Part shown: positions 1 through 7,582 of the stretch, in pieces | Layout of the letters: each line of letters begins with the position of its first letter | How positions within the stretch are numbered: position 1 is the first letter of the stretch | Origin: Sphingomonadaceae bacterium | Lineage (GTDB): Bacteria; Pseudomonadota; Alphaproteobacteria; Sphingomonadales; Sphingomonadaceae | Direction of reading: 5' to 3' | Length of the DNA: 9,869 nt | Assembly: GCA_947446935.1 (NCBI GenBank) | Contig: CANFIV010000025.1 | Span: 1-9,869 of the forward strand | Notes under the pieces: generated by a model | What the model was told of the DNA's origin: nothing | What the model saw: the letters and a program-made list of their open reading frames with translations, nothing else | Databases searched by the model: none | Program-made: the position numbers and the translations under genes

Positions 1-606
1 ACCGGCGTGGTTGCGGCGTCGCTCGAGAAGGCCGTAACTTTGCCGCTGGGCACTTTCCCCGCGCTCACCGGCACCAGCGAGGAGGCGCGCTTTGCCGTGG
101 CCGGACACAAGCACAGCGCCTTGATCGAAAACTTCCACCGCGCCGATCTCGAACGCGCGCTGGCGGCGCGCCAGACCGATGTGCTTCACCTCGCCACCCA
201 CGCCAGCTTCAATGGTCGCTCGGACCGCTCGTATATCGTGGCGGACGGCGAGCAGATTCCGATTGCCGATCTGCGCGCCCTGATTGCCCGAAACCAGACG
301 CGCGGCGAGCAGCTCGATCTGCTGGTGTTGAGCGCCTGCGAAACCGCAGTGGGCGATGATCAGGCGAGCCTGGGCCTGGCGGGCGCGGCGGTGCAATCGG
401 GCGCGCGCAGCGTGCTGGCCTCGCTCTGGCAAGTGAGCGATCAGGGCACCGCCGAGCTGATGAAGGGCTTCTATATCCACCGCGCGCAAGGCCAGACCAA
501 GGCCGCTGCCTTGCGCGAGGCACAACTCGCGCTGATCCGCCAAGGTGGCGAACTGGCCGATCCGGGCGTGTGGGCCGCCTTCCTGTTGCTTGGAAGCTGG
601 CGATGA
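1..606 (+). CDS. CHAT-domain caspase-like protein, C-terminal part (5' end outside window)
   Basis: The frame is open from base 1 to TGA at 604-606, so this is the C-terminal ~201 residues of a longer protein. It ends in a CHAT domain, a caspase/separase-clan cysteine peptidase fold. The catalytic histidine sits in HLATHASF (codon 199-201) and the nucleophilic cysteine in LVLSACETAVG (codon 337-339). The conserved tail follows: GLAGAAVQSGARSVLASLW, then the VSDQGTAELMKGFY segment and an ALREAQ helix. Both dyad residues are present, so nothing seen suggests it is inactive. In this family the CHAT domain usually follows TPR repeats; that part would lie upstream of the window. The GTG at 7 is almost certainly internal. 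The stop codon overlaps the start of the TpsB gene, which suggests translational coupling. The substrate is unknown; a role in processing or controlling the neighbouring secretion system is inference. Domain identity is strong, function weak. Confidence 0.9.
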   Translation, partial: TGVVAASLEKAVTLPLGTFPALTGTSEEARFAVAGHKHSALIENFHRADLERALAARQTDVLHLATHASFNGRSDRSYIVADGEQIPIADLRALIARNQTRGEQLDLLVLSACETAVGDDQASLGLAGAAVQSGARSVLASLWQVSDQGTAELMKGFYIHRAQGQTKAAALREAQLALIRQGGELADPGVWAAFLLLGSWR

Positions 607-2516
607 GCGCGCGGACCGCAACCCTTGCACTTGCGCTTGCCGCATCAACCGCTGCCCGCGCGCAAGCTCCCGCCCCGGCCGGCGCACCCGGCGGGCGCGC
701 GGGGCACGACGCGCGGGCGCTGGCGCAGCCTGCGTTTCCGGCTAAGCCCCCCACCCCGCTGGTCGCCGATAGTGCCCCGCCGGTCGCCGGGCCGGCGGGG
801 AGCATGGTCCTGCAGGATATCGCCATCAGCGCGGACCCCACTGCGGGAGATGCGCTGGCAATGCGCGGCTGGATCCCCCCAACCGACAGCCCCAGCGCGC
901 TGGTGCTGGTACATGCCGTCGGCGCGCCGCTGGATGCCGCGTGGATCAAGGCGCAGTTTGCAGCCAATGGCCTTCTTGGCGCAGTCGCAGACTTCGACCG
1001 GATCACCGCGCTGGTCCAGCTGATCAACCTCGCCTTCATCGCCAATGGCTATCCCAACAGCGGTGTGCTGATCGAGGGGCAGGGTGAGCAGGGGGTCTTG
1101 CGGCTACGTCTGGTCATGGGCCGTCTGGTTCCCGCAGTCGGCGCGCGGGATGCGATCACGGTCACGTTTCGCGGTAGCCACGCCAAAGGGCTGGACGCCG
1201 AATATATCCGCCATCGCATGCCTTCGGCCCGCATGAAACCGCTCAACGTCCGCGCTATCGAGCATGATTTTCGCCTGCTGTCCGACGATCCGGCGATCCG
1301 CACGATAAATGCCAGTCTGCTGCCCGGTGCGCGCCCGGGGGAGGCTGCTCTTGCGCTCGATGTCGATCCGCAGCCACGCCTCGACGTGTTCACGACCTAT
1401 GCCAACAACCGTGCGCCTAGCGTCGGCGGGCAGCGCATCGGGGTCGGAGGCACGATCCGCTCGTGGCATCAGGCGGGGGACTTGCTGAGCCTGCAATACG
1501 GCACGACTCGGGGGCTGACCGACTTCAGCGGCAGCTATGTGGCGCCGTGGTTCGGACCACGCTGGACGGTTTCGCTGCGCGGCGGGCTGAACAATGCCTC
1601 GGTGGTCGATTTGCCGCTGGTGCCGCTTGATATCCGGTCCAAGGAATACTTCCTCGAAGGCGGCCTCAACCGCACGGTGATCGCGCGCGCCCTGATGCCG
1701 GGGAAGACGCCTGGCGAATGGCAGCCGGCGGTCAACGCGGCGCTTGGTGCATTGCTGGTCCACCGCCAGGTCAAGAGTTCGTTGCTTGGCCTGCCCTTTT
1801 CTTTCAGCCCCGGCTCGTGCGATGGGCGCACCGAATATGACGCCGTGAGGCTGACCTTCGATTTGACTCGCCGCTCGCTGAACACGGTGTTCGCAGCCTC
1901 GCTCACCTTTTCGCATGGCCTTGGCGGCACCCGGTCGGTACCCCCCGGGGCGGTGACGCCGAGCCCTTTCTTCAATGCCGCGCAGCTCCAGATGAACTAT
2001 GCCCGACGGATCAGCCCCAAGCTGCTAGAGCTCAGGCTGCGCTTTGCCGGACAGTGGGCGGGCGGGCTGCTTTATGCGCCAGAGCGGTTCTCGATCGGCG
2101 GGAACGATACGGTGCGCGCCTACCGTGAAAGCCTGCTGCTGGCTGACGAGGCGGCGGTCGGCGCGATCGAGCTGGCGCAGCCTATCGATCTGGCAGGGCG
2201 GCGCGGCAATGGTAGTGGAAGTGGCAGCGGCAGTGGCAACGGCTTTCGCTGGGGCTCGTTTACGCTTTCGGTCTTTGCCGACGGGGCACTGGCGCGCAAC
2301 CGCGTGGCACCCCAGCCGCTGCCCAAAGCTATAGCGAGCATGGGCGGCAAGCTGGTCTGGACCCCAGCCGAATGGCTGAGCGGCAGCGCGACCTTCGGCC
2401 AGCCGCTCAAGCACGTCGAGACGACCGGGAGCCGGGACTTGCAGGATCGCGGCGTTTCGTTCCAGATCACACTCCACCCGCTGGGCCTGGCTCAGGCCGT
2501 CGGCAGGAGGCTTTAG
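603..2516 (+). CDS. TpsB outer-membrane transporter of a two-partner secretion system (ShlB/FhaC/HecB family)
   Basis: This 637-residue protein is the likely outer-membrane pore exporting the TpsA encoded just downstream. I chose ATG 603 over the upstream ATG 570 because it begins a good Sec signal peptide (cleavage after A18-R-A20, before QAPAP). It also overlaps the CHAT stop as ATGA and has a modest GGAAG at 592-596. After an Ala/Pro/Gly-rich linker (about 21-66) come two POTRA-like domains (about 98-174 and 184-262), the periplasmic part that captures the TPS domain. The remainder alternates beta-strands, as expected for the 16-strand barrel. The loop-6 hallmark is ERFSIGGNDTVRAYRES (494-510), with VRAY in place of the commoner VRGY/F. 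A Gly/Ser tract (535-547) lies in the next predicted periplasmic turn. The chain runs about ten residues past the last strand (VSFQITLHPL) and ends in Leu, not the usual terminal aromatic. It has one cysteine (C406) in a predicted loop. Length is a little above typical family members. Confidence 0.93.
   Translation: MSARTATLALALAASTAARAQAPAPAGAPGGRAGHDARALAQPAFPAKPPTPLVADSAPPVAGPAGSMVLQDIAISADPTAGDALAMRGWIPPTDSPSALVLVHAVGAPLDAAWIKAQFAANGLLGAVADFDRITALVQLINLAFIANGYPNSGVLIEGQGEQGVLRLRLVMGRLVPAVGARDAITVTFRGSHAKGLDAEYIRHRMPSARMKPLNVRAIEHDFRLLSDDPAIRTINASLLPGARPGEAALALDVDPQPRLDVFTTYANNRAPSVGGQRIGVGGTIRSWHQAGDLLSLQYGTTRGLTDFSGSYVAPWFGPRWTVSLRGGLNNASVVDLPLVPLDIRSKEYFLEGGLNRTVIARALMPGKTPGEWQPAVNAALGALLVHRQVKSSLLGLPFSFSPGSCDGRTEYDAVRLTFDLTRRSLNTVFAASLTFSHGLGGTRSVPPGAVTPSPFFNAAQLQMNYARRISPKLLELRLRFAGQWAGGLLYAPERFSIGGNDTVRAYRESLLLADEAAVGAIELAQPIDLAGRRGNGSGSGSGSGNGFRWGSFTLSVFADGALARNRVAPQPLPKAIASMGGKLVWTPAEWLSGSATFGQPLKHVETTGSRDLQDRGVSFQITLHPLGLAQAVGRRL
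2205..2243 (+). repeat. Gly/Ser-coding hexanucleotide tract inside tpsB
   Basis: Six imperfect tandem copies of a GGNARY-like hexamer (ggcaat, ggtagt, ggaagt, ggcagc, ggcagt, ggcaac), followed by ggc, encode GNGSGSGSGSGNG at TpsB residues 535-547. The six-base unit keeps the frame, so copy-number change would lengthen or shorten the turn without breaking the protein. By analogy with FhaC topology the tract falls in a periplasmic turn between barrel strands 12 and 13. Confidence 0.7.
2505..2510 (+). promoter_or_regulatory. Ribosome binding site of the TpsA gene
   Basis: A perfect AGGAGG lies inside the last codons of tpsB, with nine bases between it and ATG 2520. It is much stronger than the site in front of tpsB (GGAAG, 592-596). 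This suggests the exoprotein is translated at a higher rate than its transporter, as expected for cargo versus pore. The rate difference is inference. Confidence 0.75.
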
Positions 2517-2519
2517 GGC

Positions 2520-5500
2520 ATGACACAGTTGTCTTTCAGGCTGGTCTTGCTGGTCAGCGCGGCCATGATCTCCGCACCGGCCTTTCCGCAGACGGTCATT
2601 GTCCCTGACGCCGCCGGCAACACGCTGGCCACCGGAACCACGATCAGGGCGGCAGGCCGCGTTACCGTGATCGACGGCGGAACGCTTGCTGGAACAAACC
2701 TGTTCCACAGTTTCGCCACGTTCGATCTGGCCGCTGGAGACACCGCCCGCTGGACCAGCACGCTCACCGATCCGGCGCGGGTGACCAATGTGATCAACCG
2801 GGTAACCGGCGGAACCGCCTCCTCAATCGATGGAAGGATAGACAGCACCGCCCTGCCCCAAGCCGCGTTCTTCTTCATCAACCCGGCCGGGATCGTGCTG
2901 GGTCAAGGCGCACGGGTAGATGTGCCCGGGGCCGCACATTTCTCGACCGCCGAGGCGCTGCGTTTTGCCGATGGCGGGACCTTTTCGGTCCGCACGCCCG
3001 GCGGGTCGGTGCTCAGCATGGCCGCACCGGCCCGGTTCGGCTTTCTGGGCGCGCAAGGGGCGATCACGCTGAAAACCCGGTCGAGCACGCTCGGAACGGG
3101 CGGGCTCGATCTTGCAGCCAGCGATGTGACGGTGAATGGTGCGCGGTTTGCCGCACCCTGGCTGCGCGTCACGGCTGTCGGCACCGGCACGCACGAGGCC
3201 TCGCTCGCCGGTGCGCCGATCGACAACCCCGAGGGGAAGGTTGTCGTCAAGAACAGCGGGATTTCGGTCGGGCCCAGCGGCCTGCAATTGGTTGGCGGCG
3301 CGGTGCGCATTGCCGGCAGCACGCTCACCATGAAGACCGTGGATGAAGCACCACTGGGCGATCTGGCACTGCTCGGCGACCGGGTCACCCTGACCGGAAG
3401 TTCCTTGAGTGCGGTGACCGGGGGCAGCGCCGCATCGGGCGCAATCCGCATCGATGCGCTGGGGCTCAGCGTGGACGACACGGTCCTCGAAACGCGGTCG
3501 GCGCGCGGCGCGACGGGCGATGTCGGCAGCATTCTGGCCACCGCGACGAGCATTCGGATTGTCGACAATGCGTTCGTATCGGCCTCGACCACCGGCGCGG
3601 GCAAGGCGGGGGATATCACGCTCGATGCGCAGCGCATCCTGATCGATGCCGCCACCGTACGCGCCTCTTCCGATTGCATCGGCAACCAATGCACCCACCT
3701 TGGCCGGGGCGGCACGATCTCGCTCCATGCCCCAAGCTTGGTGATCGACGACAGCTCGTTCGTATCGGCCAGCGCATTCGGCGACGCGGATGCAGGTGCA
3801 ATCGACCTTTCCGGGCGGAATGTGATCATCGGCAATGGCAGTGTGGTCCGTTCAAACACGGCGCGCAGTGGCAATGCCGGGCAAATCGCGATCGATGCCG
3901 CCGCGCTCAGGCTAGAGGGCGCGACCATCGTTTCCGAAACGGGCGGCACGGGCCATGCCGGACCAATTTCGGTATCGGTTTCGGGCCACGTGGATGTGCG
4001 CAATTCGGTGATCTCATCGACCGCGCTGGCCCATTCGCGCGGCAATGCGGGATCGGTTGTCTTCAATACCGGCACAATGGAGGTCTATGCCAGCATGATC
4101 AGCTCCGACGTGCTTGAAGGCACGTGGGGCCATGCCGCGCCGGTGGTGGTCAATGCCGCCGCACTCAGGCTTGATGGCGGGGCGCTGATCGGCTCGACGA
4201 CGCTCGGCCGGGGTGCGGGCGGACAACTGGCAGTGAACGTGACCGGCGGGCTCGAGCTCTATACCGAATCCGCCATTTCCGCCGACACGCGAGCCGGCGG
4301 CATCGGCGGCGACGTGCAGATCGGCGCAAACCGGATCGTGGTTAACAATGCGCTGATCTCGGCCGACAGCTATGCGAAAGGCCGGGCCGGTGCGGTGGCG
4401 GTCACCGCGTCCGAGCTGGTGATCAGCAACGCCGGCGATGTCAGTTCGGATGCGCGCGGCGCAGGGGCGGGCGGCACGGTCGATGTCACGGCGGGGCATA
4501 TGGTGGTGGATGAGGCCTTCGTCTCGGCCGACAGCTATGGCACCGGCGGCGGGGGTGTGATTACCGTAAACGCCCAGCACCTCAACCTCATCAACGAAGC
4601 CAAGATCCGCTCGGCCTCCTATGGGACCGGGTCGGCCGGCGCGGTCATTGTGGGCTCCAGACAGCTCGTACTGGACGGGAATTCGGCGATCAATTCCGAC
4701 TCGCTCGATCAGGGGGCATCGGGCTTCGTGCGGGTCGATGCCCAGAACCTGAAGATCGCGAACAACAGCTACGTAACCTCAGACGGCGTGAGCGAGGGCG
4801 GCGGCGGCGCGGTCACGGTCACGGCGGGACGGCTCGAGTTGATCGGCGGCGGGTTCATCGCGGCCGAGACCTATCAGGACGGAATCAGCGGTGAAGTGGA
4901 TATCGACGCCGGGTCCCTGCTGCTCGACAACGGCCACATCGCGACACAGGCACGCCCGGGCTCCTCGGGCAATGCCGGCACGATCCGCCTCAAGGCCGAC
5001 ACGATCGCCGCGCGTAACGGGAGCTTCATCGCTTCGGGCACATTCGGCCCGGGCACGGCAGGGGATCTCGTTATCGGTGCCAAGCGGATCGCAATCACGG
5101 ACACGAGCTTCTTCGGGACCGATTCCAACGGCGCGGGCAAAGCGGGGACCGTCAACGTGACGGCAGGGCGCATCGCACTGACCGGGGGAGGGGCAATCAC
5201 CTCCAACGCATTTGCCGATGGGTCGGGGGGCGATATCAAGGTTGTGGCGGGAGACCTGGTCCTGACCCAGGGGGCTATCGCCACCAGCGCCGACACCACC
5301 GCAGCGGGCAGCGCAGGCGACATTTCGATCACTGCCGAGCGACTGGCCCTGACGCGTGGGGCCATCTCGTCCGACAGCCTCGGCACGGGTTCAGCCGGAC
5401 GGATTGCGGTGGTCGCGGGATCACTGGGCATCAACGGCGGCGCGATCTCCGGTTTTGCCGCAGCCAAGGCACAGGATGCCGGGGCGATCGGGCTGCGGAT

Positions 5501-6203
5501 TGCGGGCACGCTCTCGCTGGTGAATGGCGCCGCGATCACCGCCTCTTCGGCCAACGCACGGACCAGCGGCACGATCGCAATTGCGGCGGGCAGCCTGCGG
5601 GCGCTGGGCGGTGAAACCGCGATCACCACGTCCAACACATACGCCGGCTCGGCCTTGGGCGGCGCGGCGGGCATGATCACAATCAATGCGGCCCGCGTGA
5701 CGATTGCCGATGGGGCTGCGCTGGCGAGCAATTCACTGGCCGGACCGGCGGGCGACATCACTGTCACAATGCCGCGCACCGGGATTTTCAACCTTGTCGG
5801 CGAAAGCGCGCCCGGCGTTGTGACGACCTCTTCAGGGCCCGGCACCGGCGGGCACATCACGATTGCCAGCCCGCTCGCGCTCATCTCCAACGGCGGCAGC
5901 ATTCTCGCGCAGGGCCAGCTGGGCGGGGCCCTACTGGAACTGGGTTCGCGCTACTTCATCCAGTCCGCCGACCGCGCCAATCGCATCGCCGTGGACGGCG
6001 CGATCCGGATCGACAGCAACATCTATGATGTGAGCGCGGGCACCTCTCTGCCAATGGTGGACTTCCTCGACGCCTCGAAAGTCCTGCTGGGCCAATGTGC
6101 GTCAGCCCGCGCGACCGGGGAAACGAGCCAGATCGGCTGGCGCAACACCGGACCTTATGCCGCCGCCCCGCGCACCGGCGGTTCGGCGCCTTGCCGGGAG
6201 TGA
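2520..6203 (+). CDS. TpsA exoprotein: filamentous-haemagglutinin-type protein with TPS domain and beta-helix repeats
   Basis: This 1227-residue protein is the likely cargo of the adjacent TpsB. The start has a perfect Shine-Dalgarno and a short Sec signal peptide (about 1-21, cleavage A19-P-A21 before FPQ); there is no extended ESPR-type leader. The haemagglutination-activity (TPS) domain follows (about 24-175), with GTNLFHSFATFDL (58-70), INRVTGG (92-98), SSIDGRI (101-107), FFFINPAGIVLG (117-128) and STAEALRFADGGTF (142-155). About 30 imperfect beta-helix coils fill 281-1136. The end of the protein carries cysteines at 1193 and 1225, and another pair (C386, C391) sits in a loop of an early coil. 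The NPAGI and VTGG wording resembles the short exoproteins common in cyanobacteria and some proteobacteria, more than the giant FhaB or CdiA toxins. I see no C-terminal toxin domain and no RGD motif. Its role is probably a surface or released adhesin-like fibre, but the ligand is unknown. It lies three bases after tpsB. Confidence 0.93.
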   Translation: MTQLSFRLVLLVSAAMISAPAFPQTVIVPDAAGNTLATGTTIRAAGRVTVIDGGTLAGTNLFHSFATFDLAAGDTARWTSTLTDPARVTNVINRVTGGTASSIDGRIDSTALPQAAFFFINPAGIVLGQGARVDVPGAAHFSTAEALRFADGGTFSVRTPGGSVLSMAAPARFGFLGAQGAITLKTRSSTLGTGGLDLAASDVTVNGARFAAPWLRVTAVGTGTHEASLAGAPIDNPEGKVVVKNSGISVGPSGLQLVGGAVRIAGSTLTMKTVDEAPLGDLALLGDRVTLTGSSLSAVTGGSAASGAIRIDALGLSVDDTVLETRSARGATGDVGSILATATSIRIVDNAFVSASTTGAGKAGDITLDAQRILIDAATVRASSDCIGNQCTHLGRGGTISLHAPSLVIDDSSFVSASAFGDADAGAIDLSGRNVIIGNGSVVRSNTARSGNAGQIAIDAAALRLEGATIVSETGGTGHAGPISVSVSGHVDVRNSVISSTALAHSRGNAGSVVFNTGTMEVYASMISSDVLEGTWGHAAPVVVNAAALRLDGGALIGSTTLGRGAGGQLAVNVTGGLELYTESAISADTRAGGIGGDVQIGANRIVVNNALISADSYAKGRAGAVAVTASELVISNAGDVSSDARGAGAGGTVDVTAGHMVVDEAFVSADSYGTGGGGVITVNAQHLNLINEAKIRSASYGTGSAGAVIVGSRQLVLDGNSAINSDSLDQGASGFVRVDAQNLKIANNSYVTSDGVSEGGGGAVTVTAGRLELIGGGFIAAETYQDGISGEVDIDAGSLLLDNGHIATQARPGSSGNAGTIRLKADTIAARNGSFIASGTFGPGTAGDLVIGAKRIAITDTSFFGTDSNGAGKAGTVNVTAGRIALTGGGAITSNAFADGSGGDIKVVAGDLVLTQGAIATSADTTAAGSAGDISITAERLALTRGAISSDSLGTGSAGRIAVVAGSLGINGGAISGFAAAKAQDAGAIGLRIAGTLSLVNGAAITASSANARTSGTIAIAAGSLRALGGETAITTSNTYAGSALGGAAGMITINAARVTIADGAALASNSLAGPAGDITVTMPRTGIFNLVGESAPGVVTTSSGPGTGGHITIASPLALISNGGSILAQGQLGGALLELGSRYFIQSADRANRIAVDGAIRIDSNIYDVSAGTSLPMVDFLDASKVLLGQCASARATGETSQIGWRNTGPYAAAPRTGGSAPCRE
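2589..3044 (+). other. TPS (haemagglutination activity) secretion domain of TpsA
   Basis: This stretch encodes TpsA residues 24-175, the part that in this family is recognised by the TpsB POTRA domains and starts folding of the beta-helix outside the cell. The conserved NRVTGG (93-98) and NPAGI (121-125) motifs, the latter corresponding to NPNGI/NPxG of FhaB and HMW1, are both intact. Confidence 0.85.
3360..5927 (+). repeat. About 30 tandem beta-helix coil repeats in TpsA
   Basis: TpsA residues 281-1136 divide by eye into about 30 units of 26-34 residues, mean about 28.5. The pattern is: a short hydrophobic strand (such as DISI or AVTV), A-x-x-L/I-x-I/L/V, a G/N turn, A-x-I-S-S/A-D/S, then a Gly-rich loop ending in GxAG or GxGG. 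Examples of strand-2 and loop text are ISADSYAKGRAG, VSADSYGTGGGG and ISSDSLGTGSAG. The units are well diverged in sequence, which suggests an old duplication history. The exact count depends on where the first and last coils are drawn. Confidence 0.8.
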
Positions 6204-6234
6204 TCGAGGCGCGCTGCGGCGGGAACGACTGGCT
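6204..6234. other. Convergent intergenic gap between the TpsA gene and the aminotransferase gene
   Basis: Only 31 bases separate the two facing stop codons. I see no GC-rich hairpin followed by a T-run on either strand. Transcripts from the two units probably either overlap or end by another mechanism. Confidence 0.5.
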
Positions 6235-7542
6235 TCAGTCCGCCCGCTCCAGCGCCCCGCGCAACGTCTCGGCAATGCGGCCGATGTGATCCGGTTCGAT
6301 AATCAACGGCGGAGACAGCGCGATGATGTCGCCGGTCACGCGGATCAGCAGCCCGGCGCGGAAGCAATCGGTAAACACGTCGTAAGCCCGCGCACCCGGG
6401 GCACCCTCGCGCGAGGCGAGTTCGATCCCGCCGACGAGACCGATCGTGCGCACATCGATCACATGCGGCGCATCGCGAAAGGCGTGGAGCGTATCAGCCC
6501 AGAGCGTTGCGAGCTCTGCCCCACGCGTCAGCAGCCCTTCACGCGCATAGATATCGAGAGTGGCAAGGCCGGCGGCGCAGGCCACCGGGTGGCCGGAATA
6601 AGTATAGCCATGGAACAGCTCGATCAGGTTCTCCGGCCCCTGCATCACCCCGTCATGCACTGCGCGGCTGCACAGCACCGCGCCCATCGGCAGCGTGCCA
6701 TTGGTGATGCCCTTGGCGGTGGTGATGATATCCGCCTTCACCCCGAAGTAATCGACCGCAAACGGCGTGCCGAGCCGACCGAAACCGGTAATCACTTCGT
6801 CGAAGATGAGCAGGATGCCATGCCGTGTCGCGATTTCGCGCAGGCGTTCGAGGTATCCTTTGGGAGGCAGCAGCACGCCGGTCGAGCCTGCGACCGGCTC
6901 GACGATCACAGCCGCGATCGTTTCGGCCCCGTGGAGCTGGACCAGTCGCTCGAGGTCATCCGCCAGTTCCGCGCCATGGTCTGGCAAATCGCGGCTGAAA
7001 GCATTGCGCGCCAGATCGTGGGTGTGGCGCAAGTGGTCCACCCCCGGCAGGCTGGTGAACACCCGGCGGTTGTTCAGAATGCCGCCGACCGAGACCCCGC
7101 CGAAGCCAACCCCGTGATAACCTCGCTCGCGCCCGATGAATCGCGTGCGCGTGCCCTGGCCGATGGCGCGCTGGTAGGCGAGCGCGATCTTCAGCGCGGT
7201 ATCGACCGATTCCGAACCCGATCCCGTGAAGAAGATGCGGTCCATCCCCTCCGGCGCGATTTCGGCAAGGCGGATCGCGAAATCGAACCCGATGGGATGG
7301 CCCATCTGGAAAGCGGGGGCGAAATCCATCGTGCGGACTTGGTGCGCGACGGCATCGGCGATTTCGGTCCGGCCATGCCCGGCGTTGACGCACCACAGCC
7401 CCGCCGTGCCATCGAGAATCTCACGGTCATCGACCGACCGGTAGAACATGCCCTGCGCCTCTGCCAGCAGGCGCGGCTGCGTCTTGAACTGGCGGTTTGC
7501 GGTAAACGGCATCCACCAGGATGCGAGATCGGGCGTGTTCAT
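6235..7542 (-). CDS. Class III omega-amino acid (beta-alanine):pyruvate aminotransferase
   Basis: This 435-residue, full-length fold-type I PLP enzyme is predicted to move the amino group from beta-alanine or another omega-amino acid to pyruvate, giving malonate semialdehyde and L-alanine. The whole sequence follows the OAPT/BauA pattern. It has WWMPFTANRQFK near the start (9-20), LDGTAGLWCVNAGH (43-56), FQMGHP (78-83), the cofactor phosphate segment FTGSGSESVD (105-114) and ERGYHGVGFGG (139-149). It also has FDEVITGFGRLG (247-258, D248 facing the PLP ring nitrogen), the Schiff-base lysine K277 in TTAKGITNG, and FHGYTYSGHP (310-319). R401 in LLIRVTGD may be the substrate-carboxylate arginine by analogy. 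The start at 7542 has AAAGGGGA upstream. It lies 40 bases after the M20 hydrolase gene, which makes its likely substrate. The exact substrate is less certain than the family: related enzymes take GABA, putrescine or aromatic amines. Confidence 0.92.
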   Translation of the reverse strand: MNTPDLASWWMPFTANRQFKTQPRLLAEAQGMFYRSVDDREILDGTAGLWCVNAGHGRTEIADAVAHQVRTMDFAPAFQMGHPIGFDFAIRLAEIAPEGMDRIFFTGSGSESVDTALKIALAYQRAIGQGTRTRFIGRERGYHGVGFGGVSVGGILNNRRVFTSLPGVDHLRHTHDLARNAFSRDLPDHGAELADDLERLVQLHGAETIAAVIVEPVAGSTGVLLPPKGYLERLREIATRHGILLIFDEVITGFGRLGTPFAVDYFGVKADIITTAKGITNGTLPMGAVLCSRAVHDGVMQGPENLIELFHGYTYSGHPVACAAGLATLDIYAREGLLTRGAELATLWADTLHAFRDAPHVIDVRTIGLVGGIELASREGAPGARAYDVFTDCFRAGLLIRVTGDIIALSPPLIIEPDHIGRIAETLRGALERAD

Positions 7543-7582
7543 CGAGGTTCCCCTTTGGACTTGCAGTCAGGCTATGCCGGTT

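Noticed and set aside
7..9. GTG at base 7 as a real start of the CHAT protein
   Set aside because: The frame is open to the window edge and the CHAT domain needs more N-terminal sequence, so the gene most likely begins outside.
570..602. ATG 570 as the TpsB start
   Set aside because: It would put eleven residues before a good signal peptide and overlap the CHAT gene by 37 bases. ATG 603 gives a normal Sec leader and a typical ATGA coupling.
2903..4075. A 390-codon minus-strand open frame over the start of the TpsA gene
   Set aside because: It lies antisense to the conserved TPS domain, and its product is low-complexity Pro/Ser/Ala with no recognisable family.
4874..5902. A 342-codon minus-strand open frame within the TpsA gene
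   Set aside because: Its Pro/Ala/Ser-rich repetitive product mirrors the beta-helix repeats read backwards. It has no domain, and the plus-strand frame is conserved.
6158..6234. Hairpin-like CCGGC/GCCGG arms at the end of the TpsA gene as a terminator
   Set aside because: The arms are short, lie partly in coding sequence, have a long loop and no following T-run. Such pairings are expected by chance at this GC content.
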